A stretch of DNA of 40,246 nucleotides from Pirellulaceae bacterium (lineage in GTDB: Bacteria > Planctomycetota > Planctomycetia > Pirellulales > Pirellulaceae): contig JAGFJK010000007.1 in NCBI GenBank assembly GCA_024102795.1, forward strand, positions 1 through 40,246. Direction: 5' to 3'. The notes beneath the pieces are model-generated. The model was given only the letters and a program-made list of their open reading frames with translations, searched no databases and had not been told where the DNA came from. Shown piece by piece: positions 1 to 8,784 of the stretch. A program made the translations under genes and the position numbers. Each line of letters begins with the position of its first letter. Positions within the stretch are counted from its first letter, which is position 1.

Positions 1-2
1 GC

Positions 3-1040
3 CCCTCCGCGCGCGGCAGCTCCGGGGCCGAAGCTGCCGATCCCACGCGGCAGTTGCGGATGCGGCGGTTGGAGGCCATCTTGCTGCTGGCCCGCGAGCC
101 GCTTTCGAGTCGCAAGCTGGCCCAGTACGCCAACTTGGCGGACGGAACCGAAGCGCGTACACTGATCCGCCGATTGAACCAGACATACGATGAGCTGGGG
201 AGGGCGTTTCGCGTCGAGGAGTTCGCCGGTGGCTTCCAGATGCTCACTCGGCCGACGTTCGCACCCTGGCTGCGGCGGCTGGAACATGTGCCGCCGGAAA
301 CCCGTCTTTCCGCCCCGGCCCTGGAAACACTGGCCGTGGTGGCCTATAGACAACCCGTGCTGCGTGCCGACATTGAAGCTATTCGCGGTGTCAGTTGCGG
401 CGAGATTCTCCGGCAACTCATGGAGCGTGACCTGGTACGAATCGGCGGTCGAAGCGAGGAGCTGGGAAGACCCTATCTGTACTCGACCACCCGCCGCTTC
501 CTGCAACTGATGGGACTGGCCACGCTGGACCAACTGCCGCGCGCCGACCTGCTGCGAACCCCCCTGGCCGCGATGGCCGAAACTGGAAACACTAGTTTGT
601 CCCCGAAACACCCGAGTTCCCCAGCCGATCGACAACCGGAGGAAGCCGAAATGATCGCGACCGAATCTGAACTCTTGCAGCCCGAGCTGGATTTGACGGC
701 AGTCGCCACGCTGGCCGCGGTTTCCCCCCTGTTGCAGGCGGATGAGGACGACGAATTCGAAGACGACGAGGACGAGGACTTCGAGGACGACGAGGAATTC
801 GAAGACGACGAGGAGTTTGAGGACGAGGAAGAGGACTTCGAGGACGACGACGAGGAGTTCGAGGAAGAGGAAGAAGAGTTTGAGGATACGGAGGAAGTAG
901 AGGGAGAGGCAGACGAGGAAGAGGTGGAGGAAGAGGAAGACGAGGCGTGGGAAGAGGTGGACGACGAGGAGGAAGACGACGAGGAATGGGAAGACGACGA
1001 CATGGACTGGGAGGACGAGTTCGACGAGATGGAAGAGTAG
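3..1040 (+). CDS. scpB: Segregation and condensation protein B (ScpB), 5' end outside window, hyperacidic C-terminal tail
   Basis: ScpB partners with ScpA (kleisin) and SMC in bacterial condensin, which compacts and segregates the chromosome in the cytoplasm. The frame is open to the left edge, so the true start is probably upstream; the first in-window start is a TTG at 54. Counting from that TTG, residues 1-180 hold the winged-helix core: MRRLEAILLLAREPLSSRKL, the family hallmark ETLAVVAYRQPVLRADIEAIRG at about 91-112 and a GRPYLYSTT end motif. After a linker (about 175-225), residues 227-328 are almost entirely Asp/Glu with periodic Phe and Trp (FEDDEEFEDDEE). ScpB proteins usually stop soon after the second winged helix, so this tail of about 100 residues is unusual. 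The gene is convergent with hemA. The family call is firm; the role of the tail is unknown. Confidence 0.93.
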   Translation, partial: PSARGSSGAEAADPTRQLRMRRLEAILLLAREPLSSRKLAQYANLADGTEARTLIRRLNQTYDELGRAFRVEEFAGGFQMLTRPTFAPWLRRLEHVPPETRLSAPALETLAVVAYRQPVLRADIEAIRGVSCGEILRQLMERDLVRIGGRSEELGRPYLYSTTRRFLQLMGLATLDQLPRADLLRTPLAAMAETGNTSLSPKHPSSPADRQPEEAEMIATESELLQPELDLTAVATLAAVSPLLQADEDDEFEDDEDEDFEDDEEFEDDEEFEDEEEDFEDDDEEFEEEEEEFEDTEEVEGEADEEEVEEEEDEAWEEVDDEEEDDEEWEDDDMDWEDEFDEMEE

Positions 1041-1056
1041 CCTGCCCGCCGGGAAA

Positions 1057-1234
1057 GTCGCCGCGAAAGTAGCGGGCATAGTCGCCTTTCGCTCCGCGAA
1101 AGTAGCGGGCATTGTCGCCTTTCGCTCCGCGAAAGTAGCGGGCCCCTCTGCAGCCGTTTCCAATGGACGCTCATCAGCAGCATTCACGCTACTTTCGCGG
1201 AGCGAAAGGCGACGATGGCGGAGCGAAAGGCGAC
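1057..1234. repeat. Cluster of palindromic intergenic repeats between convergent scpB and hemA
   Basis: The unit contains the inverted repeat TTTCGCGGAGCGAAA, flanked by GTCGCC on one side and AGTAGCGGGCAT on the other. Full forward copies lie at 1081-1112 and 1114-1144, and a shortened one at 1057-1080. Inverted copies lie at 1187-1213 and, shortened, at 1219-1234. The two sets face each other across about 40 bases, so transcripts from either side could form both small and large hairpins. Location between two converging genes suggests a bidirectional terminator or mRNA stabiliser (inference). No protein is supported in the gap. Confidence 0.85.
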
Positions 1235-1275
1235 AGTGGGCCGAACACCGCGCACCAATGTTCGCTCAGGGGCCG

Positions 1276-2550
1276 TTAGTCGCTCAGTTGGAACAGCCGC
1301 TTGAGTGCTTCCAGCAGCCCGTGGGGAGTGCCCGCGCTGGCCTCGTCCCGCAATGATTCGAGCGGCGGATGCAGGAGCTTGTTGACCAGCCGGTCGAACG
1401 AGCGTTCGATTTCCAGGCGGCTGCGGTCGTCCAGGGAGGCGAGCTTGTTGAGCAACCGCTCCAGCTCGTCCCGCTTCACTTCGTCCGCCAGACTTTTCAA
1501 GCGGCGGATTGTGGGCCCGGTCGCTCGATGATGCAGTTCGGCCAGGAAGCGGGCCGTCTCTTCCTCGATGATCCGTTCGGCCTTGGGCCATTCCTTGTCC
1601 CGGGCCCGGCGGTTCTTCTGGCAGACGGCGCTCAGGTCGTCGAGCGAGTATAAGTAAACGCCGTCGTAGCGGCCGATCTGGGGGTCGAAATCGCGGGGCA
1701 CGGCCAGGTCCAAAATGAACAGCGGCCGTTCGAAGCGGCGGCGGCTGATCTCCCGGAACTGTTCCTCGGTCACGATCGGCTGGGTGGACCCGGTGGTGCT
1801 GACCACCAGGTCGGCCTCCACCAGCAGGTCGGTCAGTTGTTCCCAGGCGGCGACCTGGCCCGCGGTCCGCTCGGCCAGCCCCTCGGCCCGCTCGCGCCGG
1901 CGATTGATGATCGTGATCTGGCTGGCCCCTTCGTCGATCAGATAGCGGAGCGTCTCCTCGCCCATTTCGCCGGCACCGATCACCAGCACCTGTTTATCGT
2001 CGAACCGTTCGCAGAACTGCCGGGCGAAATCGGCCACCGCGACACTGGGGATGCTGACCCGCTTCTGGTTGATGGCCGTTTCGCTGGCCACGCGCTTGGC
2101 CACGCGGATGGCGGCCTGGAACGCCAGGTGCGTCAGCGGTCCGGTGCTGTTGCCGGCTTGAGCCAGTTCGTAAGCCTGCTTGACCTGCGACAGGATCTGA
2201 GCCTCGCCGACCACCATGCTGTCCAGGCTGGCGGCCACGGTAAACAGGTGGCGGATCGCATCCTCGCCAGTGCGTTCGAACAGATCGTCGAAAATATCGA
2301 CGGCGTTCAAGCCATGGAAGCTGGCCACGAACTCGACCACGTCGTGGTGCGACGGGCAGCAGGCCGGCGACTCGGCGGCCAGATACAGCTCCACCCGGTT
2401 GCAGGTGGACAGCAGCACGGCTTCGGACTGCGGAAACCGCTCCCGCCACTTCTCCAGTGCCAGTCGCGCCTGATCCGGGCTGAAGGCCAGCCGTTCGCGG
2501 ATCTGGACCGATGAGTTATGGTGGCTGCAGCCGACCATCTGCAGTTTCAT
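1276..2550 (-). CDS. hemA: Glutamyl-tRNA reductase (HemA)
   Basis: This enzyme reduces glutamyl-tRNA(Glu) with NADPH to glutamate-1-semialdehyde, the first committed step of C5-pathway tetrapyrrole synthesis, in the cytoplasm. The 424-residue product has the usual length. It starts MKLQMVGCSHHNSS and carries LLSTCNRVELYL with the catalytic cysteine at residue 50. SMVVGEAQILSQVKQAYELA lies at 111-130, the NADPH-binding VLVIGAGEMG at 188-197, and a helical dimerisation domain follows to the end. The ATG at 2550 was chosen because it matches the conserved N-terminus and overlaps the upstream stop as ATGA, which suggests translational coupling. The frame is open further upstream, but that extension is the shadow of the preceding membrane-protein gene. 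Confidence 0.96.
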   Translation of the reverse strand: MKLQMVGCSHHNSSVQIRERLAFSPDQARLALEKWRERFPQSEAVLLSTCNRVELYLAAESPACCPSHHDVVEFVASFHGLNAVDIFDDLFERTGEDAIRHLFTVAASLDSMVVGEAQILSQVKQAYELAQAGNSTGPLTHLAFQAAIRVAKRVASETAINQKRVSIPSVAVADFARQFCERFDDKQVLVIGAGEMGEETLRYLIDEGASQITIINRRRERAEGLAERTAGQVAAWEQLTDLLVEADLVVSTTGSTQPIVTEEQFREISRRRFERPLFILDLAVPRDFDPQIGRYDGVYLYSLDDLSAVCQKNRRARDKEWPKAERIIEEETARFLAELHHRATGPTIRRLKSLADEVKRDELERLLNKLASLDDRSRLEIERSFDRLVNKLLHPPLESLRDEASAGTPHGLLEALKRLFQLSD

Positions 2551-3449
2551 GGCCCGGATCTCCGCGCCCAGGGCTCCGCGGGAACGGTCTGCCAGGACGT
2601 TTCCGGCGCCTCGCGGCTGGCATGGTCGCCCAGCAGCACGAAGCCCAGGGCCAGCACCAGGAACACGAAGCTGGCCAGCGTCAGCAGGGCCACTTTCCGC
2701 CCCTGGCTGGCCGGCCGGTAGAACGTCTCCAGCAGCACGGCCAACGTCAGCCAGGCGAAGAGCACGCCCGACGACAGCACGCCCAGGTCGGTCCAGGCCA
2801 CGGTGCCCGACGGCTGGCCCCGGTTGAGCAGGTTCAGGACGATGCCCGACAGCAGACCGGCGGCCATCAGACCGGCCGAGATGGCCAGCGATCGCTTGTT
2901 GAACCGCTGCAGCCATTCCAGGCTGGGCAGCTTGAACCCGCGCCGCGGCGGCAGCTTGTGTTTCAGGCGATACGACTGGATCAGGTACATCACGCCCGTG
3001 GCCGCTCCCAGCAACACGCCGACGGTGCCCAGCATCAGGGCCAGGCCATGCACGCTGCGCCAGGTGAGCAGCGCCGTGCCGCGGCTGAACGCGGGGGCGT
3101 CGCGCAGCACATAGGCCACGCCAATCAGGGCCAGCACCAGCGGCATCAGGAACAGGCCGACGCTGACCTGGGGCCGGCGGACCGTCAAACCCAGGCAGGC
3201 CAACGCCAGCACCCAGGCGGCCAGCAGACACCAGTCGTACCAGTTCGACAGTGGAGCAACGCCCGCCTTGAGCAGCTCGCCGCTGGCCAGCGTCCAGAGA
3301 TAGGCCGTATGAGCGACCAGGCCGGCCACGGTGCAGCCCAGGATCACGGCCATCCGCACCGGCAGCCGGAACAGCAGCCGCGAGGCTTCCAGCAGCAGGA
3401 CCACGGCATAGCTGGCCGCGAAACAGGTAATCGTGATCCCTTGCAACAT
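2547..3449 (-). CDS. hemX: HemX/CcsA-type cytochrome c assembly membrane protein
   Basis: A 300-residue integral membrane protein with about eight hydrophobic helices. It matches the CcsA/CcmF/HemX superfamily, whose members handle haem or support cytochrome c maturation at the cytoplasmic membrane. Visible hallmarks are SNWYDWCLLAAWVLAL in the middle, RSVHGLALMLGTVGVLLGA further on, and the last helices LLTLASFVFLVLALGFVLLG. The classical WGxxWxWD haem loop is not clear, which favours HemX over a true CcsA ligase. Its TGA stop overlaps the hemA ATG by one base, and a HemX-like protein directly upstream of hemA is a recurrent arrangement in bacteria. It starts 19 bases after the sigma-54 activator stop, so the three are probably co-transcribed. 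The family call is good; the exact role in haem supply is inferred. Confidence 0.85.
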   Translation of the reverse strand: MLQGITITCFAASYAVVLLLEASRLLFRLPVRMAVILGCTVAGLVAHTAYLWTLASGELLKAGVAPLSNWYDWCLLAAWVLALACLGLTVRRPQVSVGLFLMPLVLALIGVAYVLRDAPAFSRGTALLTWRSVHGLALMLGTVGVLLGAATGVMYLIQSYRLKHKLPPRRGFKLPSLEWLQRFNKRSLAISAGLMAAGLLSGIVLNLLNRGQPSGTVAWTDLGVLSSGVLFAWLTLAVLLETFYRPASQGRKVALLTLASFVFLVLALGFVLLGDHASREAPETSWQTVPAEPWARRSGP

Positions 3450-3468
3450 GACTGGCCTGACTCCGGGG

Positions 3469-4533
3469 CTACTCTCCGCCAGTCTCCAGATTGTACTCTT
3501 TCAGCTTCTTGTGCAACGTGTTGCGGTTGATCCCCAGGCGGGCCGCCGCCTTGGTCTGTACATTATTGCAGGCCAGCATCACCTGGGCGATCAGTTCGCG
3601 TTCCACTCCGTTGACGATTTTGTCGTGCAGGCCTTCCTCGTCGGGTCCGGCCGCCTGGATGCCCTCCTGCACCACTTCGAACGTCAGCGCCTCGACGTCG
3701 CCGCCCCGTGCCCGGCCGCGGCGTGCTCGTTCGCGGCGCCGGACGGCGTCGGGCAGCAGCTCCACCGTCAGTTCGTCGCCGTCGGCCATCACCACCGCTC
3801 GCTCGACGTAATTCTGCAGCTCGCGGACGTTTCCCGGCCAGTGGTAGTCCTGCAGGGCCTCGATCGCCTGGGGGTGGATATGGACCACGTAGCGGTCGTT
3901 CAGGTCGCTGTACTGGGCCAGGAAGTGGCCGACCAGTTCGGGAATGTCCTCCCGCCGTTTGCGCAGCGGAGGGATCTGGATCGGCACGACGTTCAGCCGC
4001 CAGTAAAGATCCTCGCGGAACTTCTCGGACTCCACCTGCTCCATCAGGTCGCGGTTGCTGGCCGCGATCACCCGCGTATCGACCCGGATCGTCTGCGTGT
4101 CGCCCACCCGTTCGAATTCCCGTTCCTGCAGCACTCGCAGCAGTTTCACCTGCAGCAGCAGCGACGTGGAATTGATCTCGTCCAGGAAGATCGTGCCGGT
4201 GTGGGCCGCCTCGAACCGTCCCGTGCGATTGTTCACGGCGCCGGTGAAGGCGCCCCGCACGTGCCCGAACAGTTCGCTTTCCAGCAGGCTTTCGCTGAGC
4301 GCCCCGCAGTTGACGCGCACGAACGGCCCCTGGCTCCGGCGACTCAGCCGATGGATGGCCGTGGCGATCAGTTCCTTTCCGGTCCCCGTCTCGCCCAGCA
4401 GCAGCACCGAGGCGTTGCTGCGGGCCACGCGGCGCGTCAGGCGATAGACCTCCTCCATGGCCGGACTGGAACCGATGATGCCAGCGATTGGCGGTCCGTG
4501 CTCCGAGCGCTGGTAGGATTGGTAGCCGGCCAT
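3469..4533 (-). CDS. Sigma-54-dependent transcriptional activator without a sensor domain (AAA+ and Fis-type HTH)
   Basis: An NtrC-family enhancer-binding protein that uses ATP hydrolysis to open promoters held by sigma-54 RNA polymerase. The 354 residues have Walker A GETGTGKE at 47-54, the sigma-54 contact loop GAFTGA at 94-99, Walker B TIFLDE at 114-119 and [16 protein letters not shown] near 235. A Fis-like helix-turn-helix ([21 protein letters not shown]) lies close to the C-terminus. No receiver, GAF or PAS domain precedes the AAA+ module: only about 20 residues come before it. Activity must therefore be set by expression level, by a partner or by the short N-terminus. It lies between the HEAT/receiver lipoprotein and hemX on the same strand. 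Its target promoters cannot be read from the window. Confidence 0.93.
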   Translation of the reverse strand: MAGYQSYQRSEHGPPIAGIIGSSPAMEEVYRLTRRVARSNASVLLLGETGTGKELIATAIHRLSRRSQGPFVRVNCGALSESLLESELFGHVRGAFTGAVNNRTGRFEAAHTGTIFLDEINSTSLLLQVKLLRVLQEREFERVGDTQTIRVDTRVIAASNRDLMEQVESEKFREDLYWRLNVVPIQIPPLRKRREDIPELVGHFLAQYSDLNDRYVVHIHPQAIEALQDYHWPGNVRELQNYVERAVVMADGDELTVELLPDAVRRRERARRGRARGGDVEALTFEVVQEGIQAAGPDEEGLHDKIVNGVERELIAQVMLACNNVQTKAAARLGINRNTLHKKLKEYNLETGGE

Positions 4534-4588
4534 CGTTCCCTACGGGCCCAGGCTTGCGTGGGGCCCCGTCCTGCAACTGGGTCAATCG

Positions 4589-6988
4589 TCAGTCGAGCGA
4601 TCCGGGCGGTTTCTCCGCGTCCTGTCCCTGAGTGGCCAGTGCCTGCTGCTCGGCGCGCCAGCGGGATTCGATCACGTCCAGAATGGCGCCCAGGATCTGC
4701 TGAGTGGCCTGGTCCAGCGTGGCACTCTGGTTGTAACGCTCGTACTGCCGCAGAATCTCGCCGGTTGTCAGCAGCAGGCGCCGTTCGGCCACCGCATGCT
4801 GGAACGCCTGAACCGCCGCCTGCCTGGCTTCGGCGGGCAGCGCGTGCTGGCTGGCCAGCTCGACCAGAGCTCGCTGAGCGGCGGGCGAGCCGAGCAGTCC
4901 GAGCAGTTCCGCGGCCCGCTCGCGCAGCGCCGGCTGGTGCAGGGCCATTTCCACCTGCGGTTGTTGACGCTGCAAGTCGTAGAACCCGTACCGTTGCGGG
5001 TCGCGAGCCAAAGTCAGCAGGGCATCCAGGGCCGCGGCCGCCTGCTGCTGCCGAGTTTCCTGAGGAATCCGATCGGCCGGGCTGACGGCCAGCAGATCGC
5101 CAATTACGAACGCGATCGTGGCCGCATCGTGAGGCCGCGGAAAGGCCCGCAGCAGCGGATCCTGATCGGCCAGTTGCCTTGCGGCTTCGAGCTGTTCGGG
5201 ACGAGCGAGGATGCCCACCGGCAGACTGGCTGTACGCGGATTGCGCCGCAGCAGTTGCACCACCTCCTTGTAGGCCGGACCATCAATCTCCGGGCTGATC
5301 AACACCAGCTCATAGTCCGGCTGGCGATCGGCCGCCAGCAGCGCCTGGTGGCCGGTCTGCACCGCATCGGCTTCATAGCCGACTTCCCTCAGCAGGCCCG
5401 CCAGCGACTGGCCGAACTCCTCCCGCGGATGAATCACCAGGGCCCTCGGCTGGCCGGTCGTCGAGGCCAGGTTGCCCAGCGTCTCGACCAGAAAACTGCT
5501 GCCCGCGTACCGCTGCTGGGGATTCAATTTCATGATCGCCATCGCCGCCGCGTACCGCAGCCGGCGGTTGGGATGCCGCAGGGCGTCCAGCAGCAGCGAG
5601 GGCGAGGCCGAAGAGGTGGACAGCAGTTCGGGCCCGGCAATCTCACCCAGCACCTCCGCCGCCCCGATGGCCGCTCCGATGGACCGCTGCCGAATCGCCT
5701 CGTGCAACACGTCCTCCACGGCCGCTACGCCGGCGGCCGCCGCCTTGGCGTGCGCCGTGCCCGGACCCTCTGCCAACGCCTGGTCCAGACCGCCCAGCCG
5801 TTTGGCCGCTTCCAGATTGGCCAGCAGATTCAGCCGGCGGTAATCCGCGTTCTCCGAGTCCAGTTGGAACAGGTCGTCGGCCAACCGAGCCGCCAGCACA
5901 ACGGCCGCCTCGGCGGCGCTGACCCGCAACCGCACAACCTGGTTTCCCGCCGCGTCCCATTGCCAGAATTCCACGCTGCCGGTGCGATCCGGAGCGGCCG
6001 ACAGCTCCAGCAGCCGCCGCACCTCATGCTCCAGGAAATGCCTGGCTTCGAGCCGCGTGGGCATCGCCCCGACAATCCGCCGCAGAGCCTGTTGTGCCGC
6101 CTCCGTAACGGCGGAATCTTCGTCACCGTCCACCGCCGGCTGGATCAACAGCGGGATGGCGGCGCGGGATTCCAGCCGGCCCAAAACCTCGATGATCTGG
6201 CTTTTCAGCGCCGCGTCGTCCGATTCCAGAACCGCCAGCAGCGGTGCGGCGAAGGCCCCGCCCAGTTCGACCAGCGCCTGCCGCAGGTTCGCGTGCTCGC
6301 TGCCGCGAGCCGGATCGCGCAGCACCGCCAGAATCGGGTTGACCGCCGCCAGGCCGGCCGAACGCAAGTCGGTCAGCGCCGCCACGCGCCGCTCGGCCGA
6401 CGCGTCACTGAGTTGACGCACCAGACCGGCCAGCCGCGTTGGGTCCTGGCTCCACTGCTGGGCGGCCGACAAGACGCGGTCCGCCAACTGCTGGCCCTCG
6501 GGCTGAACCCGACCGTCCCGCCGCAACCGCATGAACATGGCCGAACCAAACTCCTGGTTCAGCTTCGCCAGCTCAGGTACTCCGGGATTGGCCGCCAGGA
6601 TCCGCTTCAAGTACTGCAAGGCCTCGTCCGGACGGCCGTGGTCCAACATCGCCTGCATAGCCCGCGTTAGTTGCTCGGCCGTCTGTGGATTCCAGTCCCG
6701 GATCGCCTGCACCACGGGGTCCACATCCTCGCCGCCGGCTGCCCCCGCCGCGGGCGGTTGGCCAAACGGTGGCGCCGCGGCCGGGGCACTGCCCGGCTGC
6801 CGGGCCTCAAAGGGGTCCATCGGGCCGCCACCAAACGGATCCTGGCCGTGCAACTCCCCCCCGCAAGCTGTCAGCCCCCAAACGGATAGCACCAGCAGCA
6901 GAAAGCCGTTCCGAAACCGGGTGTGGGCCCGGAACCGGACACTCGCCCGGAACCAGTAACTCGATTGTTCGCTACGCATGGCGGTCAT
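4589..6988 (-). CDS. HEAT-repeat lipoprotein with a degenerate receiver-like domain
   Basis: A 799-residue protein starting MTAMRSEQ. The N-terminus has a basic stretch, a hydrophobic core LLLVLSVWG and a lipobox LTAC (Cys about 42), so it is probably a membrane-anchored lipoprotein outside the cytoplasm. A Pro/Gly/Ala-rich linker follows, then a TPR-like helix pair (DEALQYLKRILAANPG) and two blocks of HEAT-type helical repeats (about 180-310 and 400-490). Residues about 510-626 fold like a response-regulator receiver (RALVIHPREEFGQSLAGLLRE, ELVLISPEIDG). The acidic pocket is replaced by HP, and Ser occupies the phospho-Asp position. A second HEAT block closes the protein. An upstream in-frame extension exists, but the ATG at 6988 gives the export signal. 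Helical-repeat scaffold is the likely role; no enzymatic function is evident. Confidence 0.75.
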   Translation of the reverse strand: MTAMRSEQSSYWFRASVRFRAHTRFRNGFLLLVLSVWGLTACGGELHGQDPFGGGPMDPFEARQPGSAPAAAPPFGQPPAAGAAGGEDVDPVVQAIRDWNPQTAEQLTRAMQAMLDHGRPDEALQYLKRILAANPGVPELAKLNQEFGSAMFMRLRRDGRVQPEGQQLADRVLSAAQQWSQDPTRLAGLVRQLSDASAERRVAALTDLRSAGLAAVNPILAVLRDPARGSEHANLRQALVELGGAFAAPLLAVLESDDAALKSQIIEVLGRLESRAAIPLLIQPAVDGDEDSAVTEAAQQALRRIVGAMPTRLEARHFLEHEVRRLLELSAAPDRTGSVEFWQWDAAGNQVVRLRVSAAEAAVVLAARLADDLFQLDSENADYRRLNLLANLEAAKRLGGLDQALAEGPGTAHAKAAAAGVAAVEDVLHEAIRQRSIGAAIGAAEVLGEIAGPELLSTSSASPSLLLDALRHPNRRLRYAAAMAIMKLNPQQRYAGSSFLVETLGNLASTTGQPRALVIHPREEFGQSLAGLLREVGYEADAVQTGHQALLAADRQPDYELVLISPEIDGPAYKEVVQLLRRNPRTASLPVGILARPEQLEAARQLADQDPLLRAFPRPHDAATIAFVIGDLLAVSPADRIPQETRQQQAAAALDALLTLARDPQRYGFYDLQRQQPQVEMALHQPALRERAAELLGLLGSPAAQRALVELASQHALPAEARQAAVQAFQHAVAERRLLLTTGEILRQYERYNQSATLDQATQQILGAILDVIESRWRAEQQALATQGQDAEKPPGSLD

Positions 6989-7053
6989 CTCGCAAGATTG
7001 GAAAGCATTCGAGCGCTCGCCGGCGAGCCGCCCGAACTGGCCGTCTGATCTCC

Positions 7054-8466
7054 TCAGAGCCCCAGTCGGGTCCGCCAAAGTTGAACCTGGCGCGAGACTT
7101 CCGTCGGGGCTGTTGAACCGTAGCTCACAAACGCGGCCACCGCATTCTCAACCCCCAAGACGTGGTATACCCGTTCGTCCAGGTCCGGATGAAACTGCTG
7201 AAAATCCTCCAACGACAGCTCCGACAACGGCACATCCCGCTCCATCGCCGTCCCCACCAGTTGTCCGACCAGGTGATGGGCGGTCCGCTGTGGCATGCCC
7301 TGCCGGATCAGGTACTCCATCAACGTGGTGGCGTCCAGGTACCCTCGGTCCAGCCGTTGGCGAATCACCTCCCGCCGCAATTCAGCACCCTCGACCAGCG
7401 GGCAAGCAAGACTTAAGCAGGCTTGCACCGTATCGAAAGCGTCGAACAAAGGGGTCTTGTCTTCCTGCAGGTCCCTGTTGTACGCCAGCGGCAAGCCCTT
7501 GACCAAAACCAGCAACGTCTGCAGGTCGCCCACTACCCGTGCCGTCTTGCCGCGGATCAGCTCCAGCACGTCCGGATTGATTTTCTGCGGCATGATGGAC
7601 GAACCGGTGCAGAAAGCGTGCGGCAGCTTGAGAAACGAGAATTCGGCCGTGGACCACAGGATCCACTCTTCGGCCCACCCACCCAGGTGGACAGCGATGA
7701 CCGACAGGGCGAAGGCGGCCTCCAGCACAAAGTCCCGATCGCTGGAAACGTCCAGGCTGTTGGCCGCCACGGAGTCGAATCCGAGCCGCTGAGCCACGTC
7801 GTGCCGGTCGATCGGGATGCTGGTGCCGGCCAGGGCCGCGGCCCCCAGGCTGCACACGTTGGCCCGTTTGCGGCAGTCGGCCAACCGGCCCCGATCACGC
7901 TCCAGCTTTTCGCAGTAGGCCAGCCAGTAGTGTGCCGCCAGCACGGGCTGAGCTCTCTGCAGGTGGGTATATGCCGGCAGGATGACGTCCCGATCTTGCT
8001 GGCAACGTCCCACGAACGCCCGTTGCAGGTCGGCCAGCAGCCGGTCGGTGTGGTCCAGCGCGTCGCGAACCCAGAGTCGCAAATCCGTGGCCACCTGGTC
8101 GTTACGGCTTCGGCCCGTGTGCAGCTTGCGCCCCACATCTCCCAGGCGGTCGATCAGCGCCTGTTCGATGTGCATGTGGATATCTTCCAGCTCGATCCGC
8201 AGCGGCAGTTGTCCGGCGTCCAGCTCCGCGCGAATCTGTTCCAGTCCGGCCGTGATCTGCTGGCACTCGGCGGCGGTCAGAACTCCAACCTGGGCCAGCA
8301 TTTGGGCGTGGGCGACTGAGCCGCGGATGTCCTGGTCGTACAGCCGCCGGTCGAAGCTGATGCTTTCGGTAAAGCGTTCCACTCGGCGATCGGTTGCCTG
8401 GTCGAACACGCCGCTGCGGCTGGGCGACTGCGTGGTACTCTCGGAGTCTGGAGCTTCGTGTGTCAT
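7054..8466 (-). CDS. argH: Argininosuccinate lyase (ArgH)
   Basis: It cleaves argininosuccinate to arginine and fumarate, the last step of arginine synthesis, as a cytoplasmic homotetramer. The 470 residues match the family length. Visible conserved blocks are [19 protein letters not shown] at 114-132, YTHLQRAQP at 166-174 with the catalytic His168, and the fumarase/lyase signature [11 protein letters not shown] at 288-298 carrying the catalytic serine loop. The ATG at 8466 adds about 20 variable residues ahead of the conserved [16 protein letters not shown]. It is the most upstream gene of the minus-strand run that ends with hemA. No other arginine gene is in the window. Confidence 0.97.
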   Translation of the reverse strand: MTHEAPDSESTTQSPSRSGVFDQATDRRVERFTESISFDRRLYDQDIRGSVAHAQMLAQVGVLTAAECQQITAGLEQIRAELDAGQLPLRIELEDIHMHIEQALIDRLGDVGRKLHTGRSRNDQVATDLRLWVRDALDHTDRLLADLQRAFVGRCQQDRDVILPAYTHLQRAQPVLAAHYWLAYCEKLERDRGRLADCRKRANVCSLGAAALAGTSIPIDRHDVAQRLGFDSVAANSLDVSSDRDFVLEAAFALSVIAVHLGGWAEEWILWSTAEFSFLKLPHAFCTGSSIMPQKINPDVLELIRGKTARVVGDLQTLLVLVKGLPLAYNRDLQEDKTPLFDAFDTVQACLSLACPLVEGAELRREVIRQRLDRGYLDATTLMEYLIRQGMPQRTAHHLVGQLVGTAMERDVPLSELSLEDFQQFHPDLDERVYHVLGVENAVAAFVSYGSTAPTEVSRQVQLWRTRLGL

Positions 8467-8571
8467 GCCGCTGGACGTCTCACGGGAACGATCAACCGAT
8501 CAGCACATCGTAGGAGTCGGCCCGCAGGCTGTCAATGATCGGCAATCCGCAGTGCCCAGATCATAGGCAGC

Positions 8572-8661
8572 ATGAAACTGAGACGAATCGTTGTCGGGGC
8601 CGTGGCCGCGATGGTTCTATCGTCTGTAAGGCAATACATATCAGCGAATTGCGTCGAGTAA
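8572..8661 (+). CDS. Possible small ORF with signal-peptide-like sequence (29 residues)
   Basis: The frame reads MKLRRIVVGAVAAMVLSS and then a short hydrophilic tail before TAA. This is a basic-then-hydrophobic pattern typical of an export signal, preceded by AGGCAG as a weak ribosome site. It could be the stump of a truncated secreted-protein gene in this scar-rich islet, a genuine small peptide, or chance. There is no recognised family and evidence is weak. The rest of 8467-8780 shows no supportable gene. Confidence 0.22.
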   Translation: MKLRRIVVGAVAAMVLSSVRQYISANCVE

Positions 8662-8784
8662 TGCAATCTTACCGAGCGGCCAATCGGACCCCTGATTGGC
8701 AGGCTGCCTGGTGCCTAATCATATTGCATGCGGGTGGTCACGGGTGCTGGCCGGGGGCGTGTGCCCAGTTGCGTCCGTGGAACG

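Noticed and set aside
473..1183. Minus-strand serine-rich frame of 236 codons
   Set aside because: The poly-serine run is the antisense reading of the ScpB acidic tail (GAG/GAC codons) and the rest reads through repeats.
2551..3231. N-terminal extension of HemA to 651 residues
   Set aside because: The conserved HemA start MKLQMVGCSHHNSS is at 2550. The extension overlaps hemX in another frame and has no homology.
4796..6670. A plus-strand frame of 624 codons opposite the HEAT lipoprotein gene
   Set aside because: Gln/Arg-rich shadow translation with no family resemblance; the minus strand has HEAT repeats, a lipobox and operon spacing.
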